A stretch of 64,000 nt of DNA. It comes from Ga0077555 sp046154645. Lineage in GTDB: Bacteria > Pseudomonadota > Alphaproteobacteria > Rhizobiales > Hyphomicrobiaceae. Position 1 is the first letter of the stretch. Each line of letters starts with the position of its first letter. The stretch covers positions 1-64,000 of the forward strand of contig JBJXDZ010000047.1 in assembly GCA_046154645.1 (NCBI GenBank), read 5' to 3'. Shown here piece after piece: positions 32,410-41,261 of the stretch. The notes below the pieces were generated by a model. That model saw only the letters and a program-made list of their open reading frames with translations. It ran no database searches and was not told the origin of the DNA. The position numbers and the translations under genes are program-made.

Positions 32410-33666
32410 ATGGCCAACGCCTTATTTCAGCGCCTCGACAATCCCCTTGCATCGCCCGCGCCGGATCTGGCTCTCAGCTTGAGCACCGGCGACACGGCCC
32501 AAGCGGCGCCCATGCGCCTCGACATGACCCTGATCGACACGATGGCAGGCTTCGAGGCCCTCGAAGCCGAATGGACCAGCCTGCTGGCGCGCAGCCTGCA
32601 GCCGCACCAGGTGTTCCAGACCTTCAACTGGCATTGGCACTGGTGCCAGCACTACGCGGCCCGCCCTGGCATCCGTGGCGCCACCCTCGCCATCGTCACA
32701 GGCCGCCGCGCAGGCCGCCTGGAGCTGATCCTGCCCCTGGCCATGACGCGTATCGCGGGCCTGCGCCAGCTCTCCTGGATGGGTGAGCCGGTGTCGCAAT
32801 ATGGCGACGCCATCGCGGCGCCCGAGGCTGCCGACCTCGCCACGCTGGCTGCAGCCTTCGATTTCGCGGTCAAGGCCACCGGCGCCGACGTCGCTAACCT
32901 GCGCAAGGTGCGCGCCGACGCCCAGATCGCGCCGCTGCTCGTGGCCCGCCATGCCGACATCATCGACAGCGAGGAGGCACCCTACATGAGCCTCGCCAAT
33001 GCACCTGACTACGAGGCTTACGAGAGCCGGGCTCCGTCCAAGCGGCGCAAGAACCGCCGTCGTCACATGCGCCGGCTGGAAGAGCGCGGCAGCGTCGTCT
33101 TCGAGCAACTGAGCGGCACCGACTTGGCAGCCCACCTCGCCGACTATGCGATCCGCCTGAAGCGGGCACAGCTGAAAGGCAAGGGCGGCGTTGCCCCCAC
33201 GCTCGCCGATCCTCGCTTCGCCGCCTTCTTCGCTGACGCCGCCCACAGCCGCGGCCGACCGGTCGGTTGCCAGGTCATGGCGCTGCGCAGCGGCAACGAA
33301 ATCGCCGCCATGCAGATCGTGCTCGACCACGGCACGCACCGCTTCCTGCATGTCGCCGTGTTCGCCGGCAAGTTCGAGAAATGCGGCGTCGGCGGCCTGC
33401 TGCTCGAGCATGCCATCGCCAACTGTTTCGCGAGCGGCATCACCACCTTCGACCTGCTGGCGCCGAAGCACGAATACAAGATGGATTTCGCCGACGGCAC
33501 CGTGCTCGTCAACGATCATGCCGTTGGACTTACATTCGCTGGCCGCGTTTACGTGCGTGGCATCCTTGGCATGCGCGCCAACGTCAAGACCGCCATCGAA
33601 AGCCTCCCCGCCCCCGCGCGCCGCGTCGTCGGTGATGCGATCGCCCGCGTGCGCCGCCGAGCCTGA
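32410..33666 (+). CDS. GNAT/CelD-like acetyltransferase
   Basis: A 418-residue protein of the BcsL/CelD group of GNAT-fold acetyltransferases, which act on sugars or peptides in exopolysaccharide assembly. The N-terminal 50 residues are variable. The middle has VFQTFNWHWHWCQHY and an Arg/Lys cluster (SKRRKNRRRHMRRLEERG), and the C-terminal half has the acetyl-CoA-binding block FEKCGVGGLLLEHAIANCF followed by FDLLAPKHEYKMDFADG. ATG 32410 has GGAAG at about 10 nt; GTG 32398 is less likely. Probably modifies a surface polysaccharide; the glycosyltransferase/flippase set is about 8 kb downstream. Confidence 0.85.
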   Translation: MANALFQRLDNPLASPAPDLALSLSTGDTAQAAPMRLDMTLIDTMAGFEALEAEWTSLLARSLQPHQVFQTFNWHWHWCQHYAARPGIRGATLAIVTGRRAGRLELILPLAMTRIAGLRQLSWMGEPVSQYGDAIAAPEAADLATLAAAFDFAVKATGADVANLRKVRADAQIAPLLVARHADIIDSEEAPYMSLANAPDYEAYESRAPSKRRKNRRRHMRRLEERGSVVFEQLSGTDLAAHLADYAIRLKRAQLKGKGGVAPTLADPRFAAFFADAAHSRGRPVGCQVMALRSGNEIAAMQIVLDHGTHRFLHVAVFAGKFEKCGVGGLLLEHAIANCFASGITTFDLLAPKHEYKMDFADGTVLVNDHAVGLTFAGRVYVRGILGMRANVKTAIESLPAPARRVVGDAIARVRRRA

Positions 33667-33751
33667 GCCGTGCAGGCCGCCGACGCGAACAGTATCTCCA
33701 ACAACTGGCGCTTCGACGGGGTGTGGCTGGAGCCTTAGGCCCAGCCTGGCC

Positions 33752-34120
33752 TCATCTCCGGCGCAGCCGGCTGCAGTATCGCCGGAACTCGACAGGCGTG
33801 AGCCGCGTTGCCTTCGACCAGCCTTTGTCGCAGGTCTCGGCCGTTACCTGCACCGGCCGCGCATTGGGATAGATCACCGCCGGTTCCCGAGGCTTCAGGG
33901 GCGCAATAGGCGGTGGTGACGGAATGGCACCGCGCGGCCAGATCGGCGTGCCGGTCGCCTCCCCGGGCCGCCCCGAATACTGCGGAATAGGCCGGGCATA
34001 GGGATCGGCCGGCACGCCCATGGGCGAGGGCACGTACCGGCCTTCGCGGTCGTACTGTGCCTTGGCCGGCGTCAGCGAGGCGACGCAGACCAGCGCTGCA
34101 ATGAGGACCCGCATGGACAT
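33752..34120 (-). CDS. Small secreted hypothetical protein
   Basis: About 122 residues with a Sec signal peptide (hydrophobic RVLIAALVCVASLTPAKA). The mature part is proline-rich with many Tyr/Pro turns, then a C-terminal region with two Cys (CDKGWSKATRLTPVEFRRYC) that could form a disulfide. The start could be 34132, 34120 or 34114; all keep the signal. Function unknown. It converges with the acetyltransferase gene (85-base gap). Confidence 0.65.
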   Translation of the reverse strand: MSMRVLIAALVCVASLTPAKAQYDREGRYVPSPMGVPADPYARPIPQYSGRPGEATGTPIWPRGAIPSPPPIAPLKPREPAVIYPNARPVQVTAETCDKGWSKATRLTPVEFRRYCSRLRRR

Positions 34121-34248
34121 TTCAATAGTCATGTCCGTTATATTGGGCGTCGCTTCGTTCCTGCCAAGCGCTGAGACGGCGCGCGGACAACCGCAAATGG
34201 CGTGTCCCACCCCAAGGCCGGGCCGAACGGGCGAGATCAGGCCTGCGG

Positions 34249-34623
34249 CTACTTCTTGGCAGGTGGCGCTGCCGGAGGCGTCCCGGCCGGCGGCGTGGCG
34301 CCGGGAGGTGTCTCAGCCGGCGGTTCGGGGGTATCGTAGTAGAGGTAGCCTTCCTCGATCGATACCGCCTCGTTGCCTTCCAGCTCGTACTCGTCCTCCT
34401 CGCTGTCGTTGAGGCGGATGACGCAGCCCTTGGCGCACAAGTTCTCGAGCACCTGGTTGGCCTTGAGGACATGGTCCGACTTCTTCGCCCCATCCTCTTC
34501 GATGATGGTGAGCTTGTGGTCTTTGTCGTCACGGTTGGTGATGGTCACCGCACAGGCCGACTGGACGCTCAAGCACAGCGTCAGAAGCATTGCCGCAGTC
34601 GCGGCCGAGGCGCGAAACGTCAT
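34249..34623 (-). CDS. Periplasmic acidic hypothetical protein
   Basis: A 124-residue exported protein. Residues 1-25 form a signal peptide. The mature part starts VTITNRDDKDHKLTIIEEDG, reads like a small beta-sandwich, and carries Cys in CAKGCVIRL and an acidic patch NDSEEDEYELEG. It ends with a Pro/Ala tail. Similar proteins are common in Rhizobiales, with no assigned role. ATG 34623 has GGAG at about 9 nt. Confidence 0.75.
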   Translation of the reverse strand: MTFRASAATAAMLLTLCLSVQSACAVTITNRDDKDHKLTIIEEDGAKKSDHVLKANQVLENLCAKGCVIRLNDSEEDEYELEGNEAVSIEEGYLYYDTPEPPAETPPGATPPAGTPPAAPPAKK

Positions 34624-34761
34624 GGCAGGGAACTCCGCTTCCCGAATCATTGCTGCAACGTTGTAATGCCTCTTTTGGGCATTGCTACGCCTTAGTCCAG
34701 CCGAATTGCCGCAGCCGAGGGTCGCATCGCCGGCCCATCACCTGTGCCATCACCAAACATC

Positions 34762-35052
34762 CTATCTCGTTGGCCGGACAGTGAAACCGGGAACCTCCAG
34801 AGGCGCCTCATTGAACTCCTTGACCATGGCCACGGACGCAGAAACCGGCCCGCTGTGACATTTTTGGATCATGGCAGCGACCTTGTCCTGCGGCCCCGCA
34901 ATGACGGCCTCGACACCACCATCGCGCCGGTTGGCAACCCAGCCGTCGAGCCCCAGCGCCCCGGCCGTCGCCACCACCCAGGCGCGAAAGCCCACGCCCT
35001 GCACGTGGCCTTCGATGCGCAGGCGCACGGTGCGGCGGTCGGCGTCGGCCAT
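34762..35052 (-). CDS. Acylphosphatase
   Basis: A 96-residue acylphosphatase, which hydrolyses carboxyl-phosphate bonds such as acetyl phosphate or 1,3-bisphosphoglycerate. The phosphate-binding loop is GHVQGVGFR (catalytic Arg23) and the second catalytic residue is Asn41 in GWVANRRDGGVEAV. The length is standard. ATG 35052 follows GAGG by 8 nt; an in-frame GTG 9 bases earlier is possible. It lies 10 nt after the gamma-glutamyltransferase stop on the same strand. Confidence 0.95.
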   Translation of the reverse strand: MADADRRTVRLRIEGHVQGVGFRAWVVATAGALGLDGWVANRRDGGVEAVIAGPQDKVAAMIQKCHSGPVSASVAMVKEFNEAPLEVPGFTVRPTR

Positions 35053-35062
35053 GGCAGCCACC

Positions 35063-36652
35063 TCAATACCCGAGCGCCATGCCGTCCTTGCGCGGGTCGG
35101 AGGCGCCGACCAGGGTGCCGTTGGCGCGGTCGAACATGACGATCTGGCCGCCGCCCCAGGGCTCCGGCCGGCGCTCGACCGGATGACCCATGGCCTTCAG
35201 CGCGTTGGCGACGTCGGCTGGCACCGAGTCTTCGACCCACAGCTTGCCGCCTTCGAAGAACACGCGCGGATTGTCAAGCGCCTCCTGCGGGTCCATCCCG
35301 TAGTCCAGCATGTTGCTCATGACATAGACGTGCCCCATGGGCTGAAAATTGGCGCCCATGACGCCGAACGACAGCCACGGCTTGCCGTCTCGATAGGCCA
35401 TGGCCGGCACCAGCGTATGCATGGGCCGTTTGCCCGGGGCGATACAATTGCGATGCTTGGGATCGAGCACGAAGCCCTGCGCCCGGTTGTGGAACACGAC
35501 GCCGGTCTTCTGCGTCGCGAGCCCCGAGCCGAAACCCGAGAAAATCGAGTTGATGAACGACACCGCCATGCCGTCCCCGTCGACCACCGTCATGTAGATG
35601 GTGTCGGTACCTTTGGGCTCGGGGATGGGACCCAGATCCGCCTTGCGGACCTTGCGATCGATGCGCTTGGCAAGCTCGTCGGCGAAGGCGTCGGATAGCA
35701 TATGCGCCACCGGCACGTCGGCGCGCTCGGGATCAGCGACGAATTGGTCGCGCATGGCGAAGGTCAGCCGGACCGCTTCCATCAGCACGTGATAGCGCTC
35801 GGTGCTGGCGGGGCCGTCGCCGAGCTTGCCGCCGATGCGATCAAGGATTTTCAGCATCACCAGCGCCACGATGCCGTGCAGGTTGGGCGGCAGCTCGTAG
35901 AGCGTCGTGCCCTTGTAGTCGACCGAGATCGGATCGACGTAGGAGCAGCGCTGGCCGGCGAAATCCTCGAGCGTATGCAGGCCACCGAGCCCCTTCAGCT
36001 CCGCCACCATGTCCGCCGCCACCTCGCCGGTGTAGAAGCCGTCGCGGCCCTGCTCGGCGATGCGACGCAGCGTCTTGCCCAGCGCCGGGAACTTCATGAT
36101 CTCGCCGACGCGCGGAATGCGGCCATCCTTCAGCAGGTGCTTGGTGGCGCCGACATTGCCTTTGATCTTGGTCTCCAGCGTGGCCCAGTCATGCGCCACA
36201 CGGGCATGCACCGGAAAGCCCTTCTCGGCGTACTCGATGGCCGGTGCCAGCACATCAGCGAAGGTCTTGCGGCCGTGGTCCTTCAGGAGGGTCGCCCAGG
36301 CATCAATGGAGCACGGGATCGACACCGCATGCGGCGTCTGCGTCTCGATCTGCTTGATGCCGGCCTTCTGGTACCACTCTACGGTCGCAGCCTTCGGCGC
36401 CCGGCCTGAGCCATTCAGCGCAATCGGCTTCTGTCCCGGCTTGGCGATCAACGCGAAGCAATCGCCGCCAATGCCCGTCATGGCCGGCTCGACCACGCAC
36501 ATGACCGCCGTTGCCGTGATCGCCGCGTCGACCGCGTTGCCGCCTTGCTTCAGCATGTCGATGGCCGCCACGCTGGCCAGCGGATGCGACGTCGCGCACA
36601 TGGCCTTGGTGCCGATGACGGGTGACCGTCCGGGGAAATGGAAATTGCGCAT
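35063..36652 (-). CDS. Gamma-glutamyltransferase family protein
   Basis: A 529-residue Ntn-hydrolase proenzyme of the gamma-glutamyltransferase family. The self-cleavage and nucleophile Thr is the one before IYMTVVDGDG (block KGTDTIYMTVVDGDGMAVSF, about residue 354), so large and small subunits of about 353 and 176 residues are expected. The GGNAVDAAIT and EPAMTGIGGDCF blocks in the first 70 residues are typical. No signal peptide is seen, which is like the cytoplasmic GGT-like amidases rather than periplasmic glutathione hydrolases. ATG 36652 gives the canonical N-terminus. It is upstream of acylphosphatase in the same operon. Confidence 0.93.
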   Translation of the reverse strand: MRNFHFPGRSPVIGTKAMCATSHPLASVAAIDMLKQGGNAVDAAITATAVMCVVEPAMTGIGGDCFALIAKPGQKPIALNGSGRAPKAATVEWYQKAGIKQIETQTPHAVSIPCSIDAWATLLKDHGRKTFADVLAPAIEYAEKGFPVHARVAHDWATLETKIKGNVGATKHLLKDGRIPRVGEIMKFPALGKTLRRIAEQGRDGFYTGEVAADMVAELKGLGGLHTLEDFAGQRCSYVDPISVDYKGTTLYELPPNLHGIVALVMLKILDRIGGKLGDGPASTERYHVLMEAVRLTFAMRDQFVADPERADVPVAHMLSDAFADELAKRIDRKVRKADLGPIPEPKGTDTIYMTVVDGDGMAVSFINSIFSGFGSGLATQKTGVVFHNRAQGFVLDPKHRNCIAPGKRPMHTLVPAMAYRDGKPWLSFGVMGANFQPMGHVYVMSNMLDYGMDPQEALDNPRVFFEGGKLWVEDSVPADVANALKAMGHPVERRPEPWGGGQIVMFDRANGTLVGASDPRKDGMALGY

Positions 36653-36695
36653 CAGACGGGTCTCCTTGGCCCAGACCGGCGCGCCGACTCTGTCG

Positions 36696-37316
36696 TCAGG
36701 CGCCTTTGGTCTGAGGGAAATACTGCGGTGCCTCGCCGCGAGCAAACATCCCGTAGTCCCGGGACACCAGAACCAGATGCGCTGCACTGACGCATGGGTC
36801 CTGGTCAGCCATGGCCATCAGACCTTCTCCGACCTCACGCCCAGCGACGTCGGCGACGAAGGCATAGGCCTTATCGTTGTAGACGCTGCGCCAGCCCTCG
36901 CCAGCGATGCCATCGGGATGGAACAACGCCCCTTCACTGCGCACCACGATCATCCAGCGTTCAGGCGTCCGCGCGGTATCGTTGTAGGTGAGCCCCGGCT
37001 CCAGCTTGGCAACCAGCCGCCCCGCCATGTCCGCCGCAACCGCGCCAACGCGCAGCCGGTAGTCTTCGAACACCTCACGGCGGCCCGCCGTCTGCGCCCC
37101 ATAATGGCGCCCGTTGGCTCGCCAGCGCGCCAAGCTGGCCTCGTCTGCCCACAGTTGATGCGAGAGCATGGTGCGGGGCCGGCTGAGGCTGCGGAAACGG
37201 TCCAGATAGGCGACGCCGCCGGATGCCTCGAGCTCGGGCTTCAAGCCGCCGGCAATCTCCAGGTAGCGATCGTCCTGGCCGGGCCGTGGTGTCACTTCGA
37301 AGAACAGCGCGATCAT
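36696..37316 (-). CDS. Antibiotic-biosynthesis-monooxygenase-like (ABM) domain protein
   Basis: A 206-residue protein whose first half is a dimeric alpha/beta-barrel (ABM) domain: LFFEVTPRPGQDDRYLEIAG, then RTMLSHQLWADEASLARW. The second half ends in AAHLVLVSRDYGMFARGEAP and has no clear assignment. ABM proteins include cofactor-free monooxygenases and heme-degrading or stress proteins, so the reaction is not fixed. ATG 37316 has GGAG at 9 nt. The gamma-glutamyltransferase gene follows 43 bases later on the same strand and may be in the same transcript. Confidence 0.75.
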   Translation of the reverse strand: MIALFFEVTPRPGQDDRYLEIAGGLKPELEASGGVAYLDRFRSLSRPRTMLSHQLWADEASLARWRANGRHYGAQTAGRREVFEDYRLRVGAVAADMAGRLVAKLEPGLTYNDTARTPERWMIVVRSEGALFHPDGIAGEGWRSVYNDKAYAFVADVAGREVGEGLMAMADQDPCVSAAHLVLVSRDYGMFARGEAPQYFPQTKGA

Positions 37317-37641
37317 GGGTTCCGCTCCCTGGTTGCCGAGCCATGCCAGTGTGCCGGTCCAGCGCCGTCGTGACCAGCGCCAACACGCCATCGGGCCAAC
37401 ACGCCATCGGTCGGTCCGGCCTCCTGGGTCGCGTCGGGTCGCGCCTGCGCTTCGCTCCGGCTTGACGCCGACCTCCGCACGCCAAGGCAACCCGCGTTCG
37501 GTCGGGTCAAGACCTGCTCTTTCGCGACCCGACACCAAGTCCACCAACATCAATGCGATCAGCGCAACGCTTGCGATCGCGGCTGTCGGGCGGCGACCCG
37601 ACAACCGCTTGCGCCGTGGGTGCCGCCGCTGAACCACAGGC
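37317..37641. other. 325-base gap with a 16-bp tandem repeat
   Basis: No supported gene. A minus-strand open frame runs from 37703 into the ABM gene and contains a hydrophobic run (AAIASVALIALMLVDLV), but no ribosome site or homology supports it. A perfect 16-bp tandem duplication (gccaacacgccatcgg, 37379-37394 and 37395-37410) is present. Confidence 0.45.
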
Positions 37642-38292
37642 TCAGTTGGTCGCCTTCTTGCCCCAGAGCTGCTCCGTCCGGGCATCACGACCACAACCGG
37701 CACGATACGAATAATACCGGCCCGGGCTCTTCTTGTAGAAGTCCTGGTGGTAGTCCTCAGCGGCGGTAAACTCGCTCGCAGCGAGGACGCGTGTCGCGAG
37801 CGGCTTCTTCAAGGGACCGTTCTTGTCGAGATCAGCTTTGATGCGCTCGGCAATAGCGCGCTGTGCGTCGCTGTGCGCGAACACGGCGGTGCGGTATGGC
37901 TGGCCGCGATCGCAGAACTGGCCACCATCGTCATAGGGGTCAATGGTACGGAAGAACTGCATGACCAGCTTCTGATAGCTGATCTTCTTCGGGTCGAAGC
38001 TCACCTGCACCACCTCGAGATGTCCGGTGTCACCCGCCACTACCCTCTGATAGCTGGGGTTCTTGACGGTACCGCCCATGAAGCCCGAGATCGTAGTGAC
38101 CACGCCCTCCATCTTGTCGAAATCGACCTCGACGCACCAGAAGCAGCCGCCCGCAAAGGTCGCGACTTCAAGACCTTCAGCGGGTTTGGCCGGCGGTGGT
38201 GGTGCGGCCGTCTGCGCGAATGGTCCCCCCAATGAGAGGCCAAATCCGAGGGCAGCCAGCAGCAGTGCCAGCATCGTCAAGCGGCGAGTCAT
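37642..38292 (-). CDS. msrA: Exported peptide-methionine (S)-S-oxide reductase
   Basis: A 216-residue MsrA that repairs S-methionine sulfoxide. The catalytic motif GGCFWC has Cys50 as nucleophile and Cys53, and EDYHQDFY plus a C-terminal Cys in RAGCGRD supply substrate binding and recycling. Residues 1-27 form a Sec signal peptide, so the enzyme is periplasmic, unlike most MsrA proteins. ATG 38292 has GGAGG at 7 nt; ATG 38298 is too close to it. msrB lies 128 bases upstream on the same strand, so the two stereospecific repair enzymes form an exported pair. Their electron donor is not in the window. Confidence 0.95.
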   Translation of the reverse strand: MTRRLTMLALLLAALGFGLSLGGPFAQTAAPPPPAKPAEGLEVATFAGGCFWCVEVDFDKMEGVVTTISGFMGGTVKNPSYQRVVAGDTGHLEVVQVSFDPKKISYQKLVMQFFRTIDPYDDGGQFCDRGQPYRTAVFAHSDAQRAIAERIKADLDKNGPLKKPLATRVLAASEFTAAEDYHQDFYKKSPGRYYSYRAGCGRDARTEQLWGKKATN

Positions 38293-38419
38293 AGGCATTC
38301 CTCCAAGGCAGGGCCCGCTGCGGCGTGGAGCAACGCAGGGGCAATGGTGACGGGGACACGTGGCATCGGTCCGCGCCGGGGCTTCGGCGAACATGCCCGG
38401 CGCAAACGTGGGGTCCGGT

Positions 38420-38959
38420 TCAGGACTTCTTGTCGACCACGGCTGCCGGCTCGGTGCTGGGGATGAATTTCATCGCCACGCCGTTCATGCAGTAGCGCAG
38501 GCCCGTCGGTTGCGGACCATCGTCGAAGACGTGGCCCAGATGACCGCCGCAGGTGGCGCAATGCACTTCCGTGCGGACCATGAAGAAATTGCGATCCGTC
38601 TTGGTGCCGACGGCTTTATCGAGCGGCTTCCAGAAGCTCGGCCAGCCGGTGCGGCTGTCGAACTTGGTGTCCGACATGAACAGCGGCGTATCGCAGCCGG
38701 CACAGTTGTACTGGCCAGGCCCATACTGCTTGTCGAGAGGGCTGGTGAAGGCACGCTCGGTGCCATGGTCGCGCAGGACGTAATACTGCTCCTTGGTGAG
38801 GATCTTCTTCCACTCCTCGGGCGTGCGGGTCACGGGGAAAGCTCCGTTGGCAGGGGGGTTGGCCTTGATCGGGTCGGCAGCACGAGCGGATGTGCCGAGA
38901 ACGAGCAGGCTGGCCGCGGAGGCCAGGCCGGCTGAGCTGAACGTGCGTCTGGAAAACAT
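38420..38959 (-). CDS. msrB: Exported peptide-methionine (R)-S-oxide reductase
   Basis: A 179-residue MsrB for R-methionine sulfoxide. The structural zinc site is formed by Cys86/Cys89 and Cys134/Cys137 (CAGC, CATC), and the catalytic Cys157 is in GLRYCMN. The N-terminus has a twin-arginine signal (SRRTFSSAGLASAASLLVLG), so it may be exported folded with zinc. ATG 38959 has a GAGG/AGGTGAT stretch about 10 nt upstream. It is upstream of msrA in the same orientation. Confidence 0.95.
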   Translation of the reverse strand: MFSRRTFSSAGLASAASLLVLGTSARAADPIKANPPANGAFPVTRTPEEWKKILTKEQYYVLRDHGTERAFTSPLDKQYGPGQYNCAGCDTPLFMSDTKFDSRTGWPSFWKPLDKAVGTKTDRNFFMVRTEVHCATCGGHLGHVFDDGPQPTGLRYCMNGVAMKFIPSTEPAAVVDKKS

Positions 38960-39088
38960 AGGAGGTATCACCTCTTGGCGCCAGGAGGACGAGGGCTTGT
39001 TGCGACCCCGGGATCGACGCACCCGGACGACGGCGATTCTGGCCGTTGATGGATATACGAGCCAGCCGGCGGAATTACGAAATCACGT

Positions 39089-40966
39089 CTACTCAAATTT
39101 CGGGGAGCGGCGGTAGGCCCGCGCAATCGGGTTCTGCAGTCCGGCGCGCGCCCGGGCAAAGGCGGCATGCGGGCTCTGGCGCTGGCGAATGAGTTCAGCA
39201 CCCGCCCACAGATGGGTGGCGTGTGTCAATTCGGAATGACGTTCCCAGTCGAGGATGCTCATGTCGTCGGGCAACGGCGGCACCAACAGCAGATCGTCTG
39301 CCCGCATATGCCGCTCGAACTCCTGCCGGTTGGCCATCAGGCTGCGCAGCAGCACGGAACCGAGGCCCGGCGCCTCAGGCAGCGGTGCCGACCGAAACGG
39401 TGTCAGCAGGCGGCGGACCAGCTGCCCCCGCGACGGTAAAGCGTCGTAATCGACCGAAAAGCGCTCAAGCTCTGGCACCTCGAAGGCGATCACCACGTTC
39501 GGGCCCTGCTTGAGTTCATGCATGACGCGGACCGGCACGTTGTCGAGCAGGCAGCCGTCGACCAGCATCTGGCCATCCTCGGTGTAGGTCGGTGGCAGCA
39601 GTGCAGGGATCGAGCCGGATGCGCGGACGGCCTGCCACAAGTCGCCCGACGTGTGGCGATGCAACGAATAGCGCGACAGGTTGGTCGAGACGGCGAAGAA
39701 GGGAATCCACAGGTCCTCGATGTCGATGCCGCTGTAGTAGGGCGCCACCTGGCGATCGAAGTGGGTGTGATCGAAGATCGAGTAGATCGGCCACGTGTAG
39801 CGGCGCAGCGCCCGGTTGGTAACGAAGATGTCATGCGTGACCCGGTCGATATCGTCGGGTGACAAGCCCATGGCAAAGGCCGCCGTCATGGCACTGCCGC
39901 CTGAGGTGCCGCCCATGATGTCGAAGCCCATGCCGGCTTCCAGCATGGCCTTGTAGATGCCGATGTGGGCGGCACAGAACGCGCCGCCGCCGCAGGCGAC
40001 GAGGCCTAGCGCCTCCCCCCTGACGAAACGCACCAGCCGGTCGACATCAATCCGGTCGCTCAGCGCCACATGATGATGCAGATGCACCTGCCGTCCCGCG
40101 AGCCAGTGCCGCGTGCCCTGCGGCGAGCGGCGGCGCTCATGCACCAGCACCAGCCGCTGCGCCCTCTGGCTGAGCAGGGACGACGCCAGCCGCTCATGGG
40201 CGTTTTCCGCCACGGGCTCACGCGTGATGGTCTCAGCATGGCCAACCCGGAGCACCAGATCGGCTTGGCGGATTGCCTTCTCGGACCAGGGCGTCAGCGT
40301 TGCATCCGCAATGAACAGCACCGCGTCGTTGCGCCCCTCCAGCGCGTTGAGGGCAACCGTTGCAGCCCCGCTTGCGAGATCGACGCCGCGGCCGACCACG
40401 TCCTCGAACGTGTCGCGGTCGACGACCACCGTTCGCCCGACGGCTTGAAAGGCCGACGCCAGGAGCTGGACAAAGCGAGCTGGAATCGGCCGCGCTCCGG
40501 CCGGAATGACGGCAATCGTGCGCGGTGGCGGTTCCAGTTGCGTCCGCCGGCCGGCCGTCTGCTCAGCCAACCGATTGGCCAGCGTCGCCGTCAGGGTGCG
40601 CCAGATGCCGGGCAGGCGCTGGCAGAGCCGGTCGAAATCAGCCCGTCCGAGCCGCAGAACCAAACTGTCACGGGAAGCCACCACCGTCGCGGTGCGCGTG
40701 CCGCCGGCCAGGAACGCCATCTCACCGATGGGCGAGCCTGGACCGATCTCCGCCACCACGCCATCGCGGCCGGCGAGGCGCACCTCGAAGCGGCCGGTCA
40801 CGACGATATAGAGGTCGTCGGCTTCCTCGCCCTGTCGCACCAGCACGTCGCCACGCCGCAACGCCAGCTTCTCGAACTCGGCCTCCATGGCCGCCCGGTC
40901 CACCGCCGACAGATCGCGGAAGATGCCAATGCTCGAAAGACCCTGTGCCGTATCGCCCGACGCCAT
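39089..40966 (-). CDS. Patatin-like phospholipase with cyclic-nucleotide-binding domain (NTE-like)
   Basis: A 625-residue protein. Residues about 12-140 are a cNMP-binding/Crp-like domain (RGDVLVRQGEEADDLYIV and GPGSPIGEMAFLAGG). A Rossmann-like linker region (about 149-300) follows, then a patatin domain (about 320-500). The nucleophile is Ser355 in GGTSGGS and the partner Asp470 in DGCLLDN. The oxyanion loop is GGGAFCAAHIG instead of the usual GGGARG, so the conserved Arg is missing. The layout matches bacterial neuropathy-target-esterase-like lysophospholipases. The start at 40966 is tentative, without a clear ribosome site; ATG 41017 is possible. Confidence 0.88.
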   Translation of the reverse strand: MASGDTAQGLSSIGIFRDLSAVDRAAMEAEFEKLALRRGDVLVRQGEEADDLYIVVTGRFEVRLAGRDGVVAEIGPGSPIGEMAFLAGGTRTATVVASRDSLVLRLGRADFDRLCQRLPGIWRTLTATLANRLAEQTAGRRTQLEPPPRTIAVIPAGARPIPARFVQLLASAFQAVGRTVVVDRDTFEDVVGRGVDLASGAATVALNALEGRNDAVLFIADATLTPWSEKAIRQADLVLRVGHAETITREPVAENAHERLASSLLSQRAQRLVLVHERRRSPQGTRHWLAGRQVHLHHHVALSDRIDVDRLVRFVRGEALGLVACGGGAFCAAHIGIYKAMLEAGMGFDIMGGTSGGSAMTAAFAMGLSPDDIDRVTHDIFVTNRALRRYTWPIYSIFDHTHFDRQVAPYYSGIDIEDLWIPFFAVSTNLSRYSLHRHTSGDLWQAVRASGSIPALLPPTYTEDGQMLVDGCLLDNVPVRVMHELKQGPNVVIAFEVPELERFSVDYDALPSRGQLVRRLLTPFRSAPLPEAPGLGSVLLRSLMANRQEFERHMRADDLLLVPPLPDDMSILDWERHSELTHATHLWAGAELIRQRQSPHAAFARARAGLQNPIARAYRRSPKFE

Positions 40967-41178
40967 GTCTGTTGCCACACTCGACCAGCCGTTCGGCGCC
41001 AGACACGGCGCCAGCAAACCATCAAAGCAGGCTGGAGCCGGTCGCGCGATGGCAATCCGGTTCCTGCGTTAGCGTGCGCGCACCACCTGGATCGGCATCC
41101 TGCCATTAACGCCTGGTTAACGCTTCGCCGCCTACGCCGTCCGATACCCACTCGGCGGTCCGAACAAAGTGAACGCAG

Positions 41179-41202
41179 AGGCTTAACACGAGTTTTAAGC
41201 CT
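41179..41202. promoter_or_regulatory. Inverted repeat AGGCTTAA/TTAAGCCT upstream of polysaccharide genes
   Basis: Eight perfect pairs (41179-41186 with 41195-41202) over an 8-nt loop, AT-rich compared with the surroundings, 59 bases before the first glycosyltransferase start. An operator or promoter-proximal hairpin is plausible. Confidence 0.45.
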
Positions 41203-41261
41203 TACCGTTACGCTGCCAGCGAGGGCACAGCCATGCGCGCCCGCCGGAGACGCTGTACCCG

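Noticed and set aside
33667..33738. A 23-codon open extension in frame after the TGA stop of the acetyltransferase, considered as possible readthrough.
   Set aside because: A run this short is expected by chance, it has no homologous motif, and no SECIS-like hairpin was seen.
37317..37703. A small membrane protein in the minus-strand open frame with a hydrophobic run.
   Set aside because: No ribosome site or clean start, it overlaps msrA at one end and runs into the ABM gene at the other, and it contains a tandem duplication.
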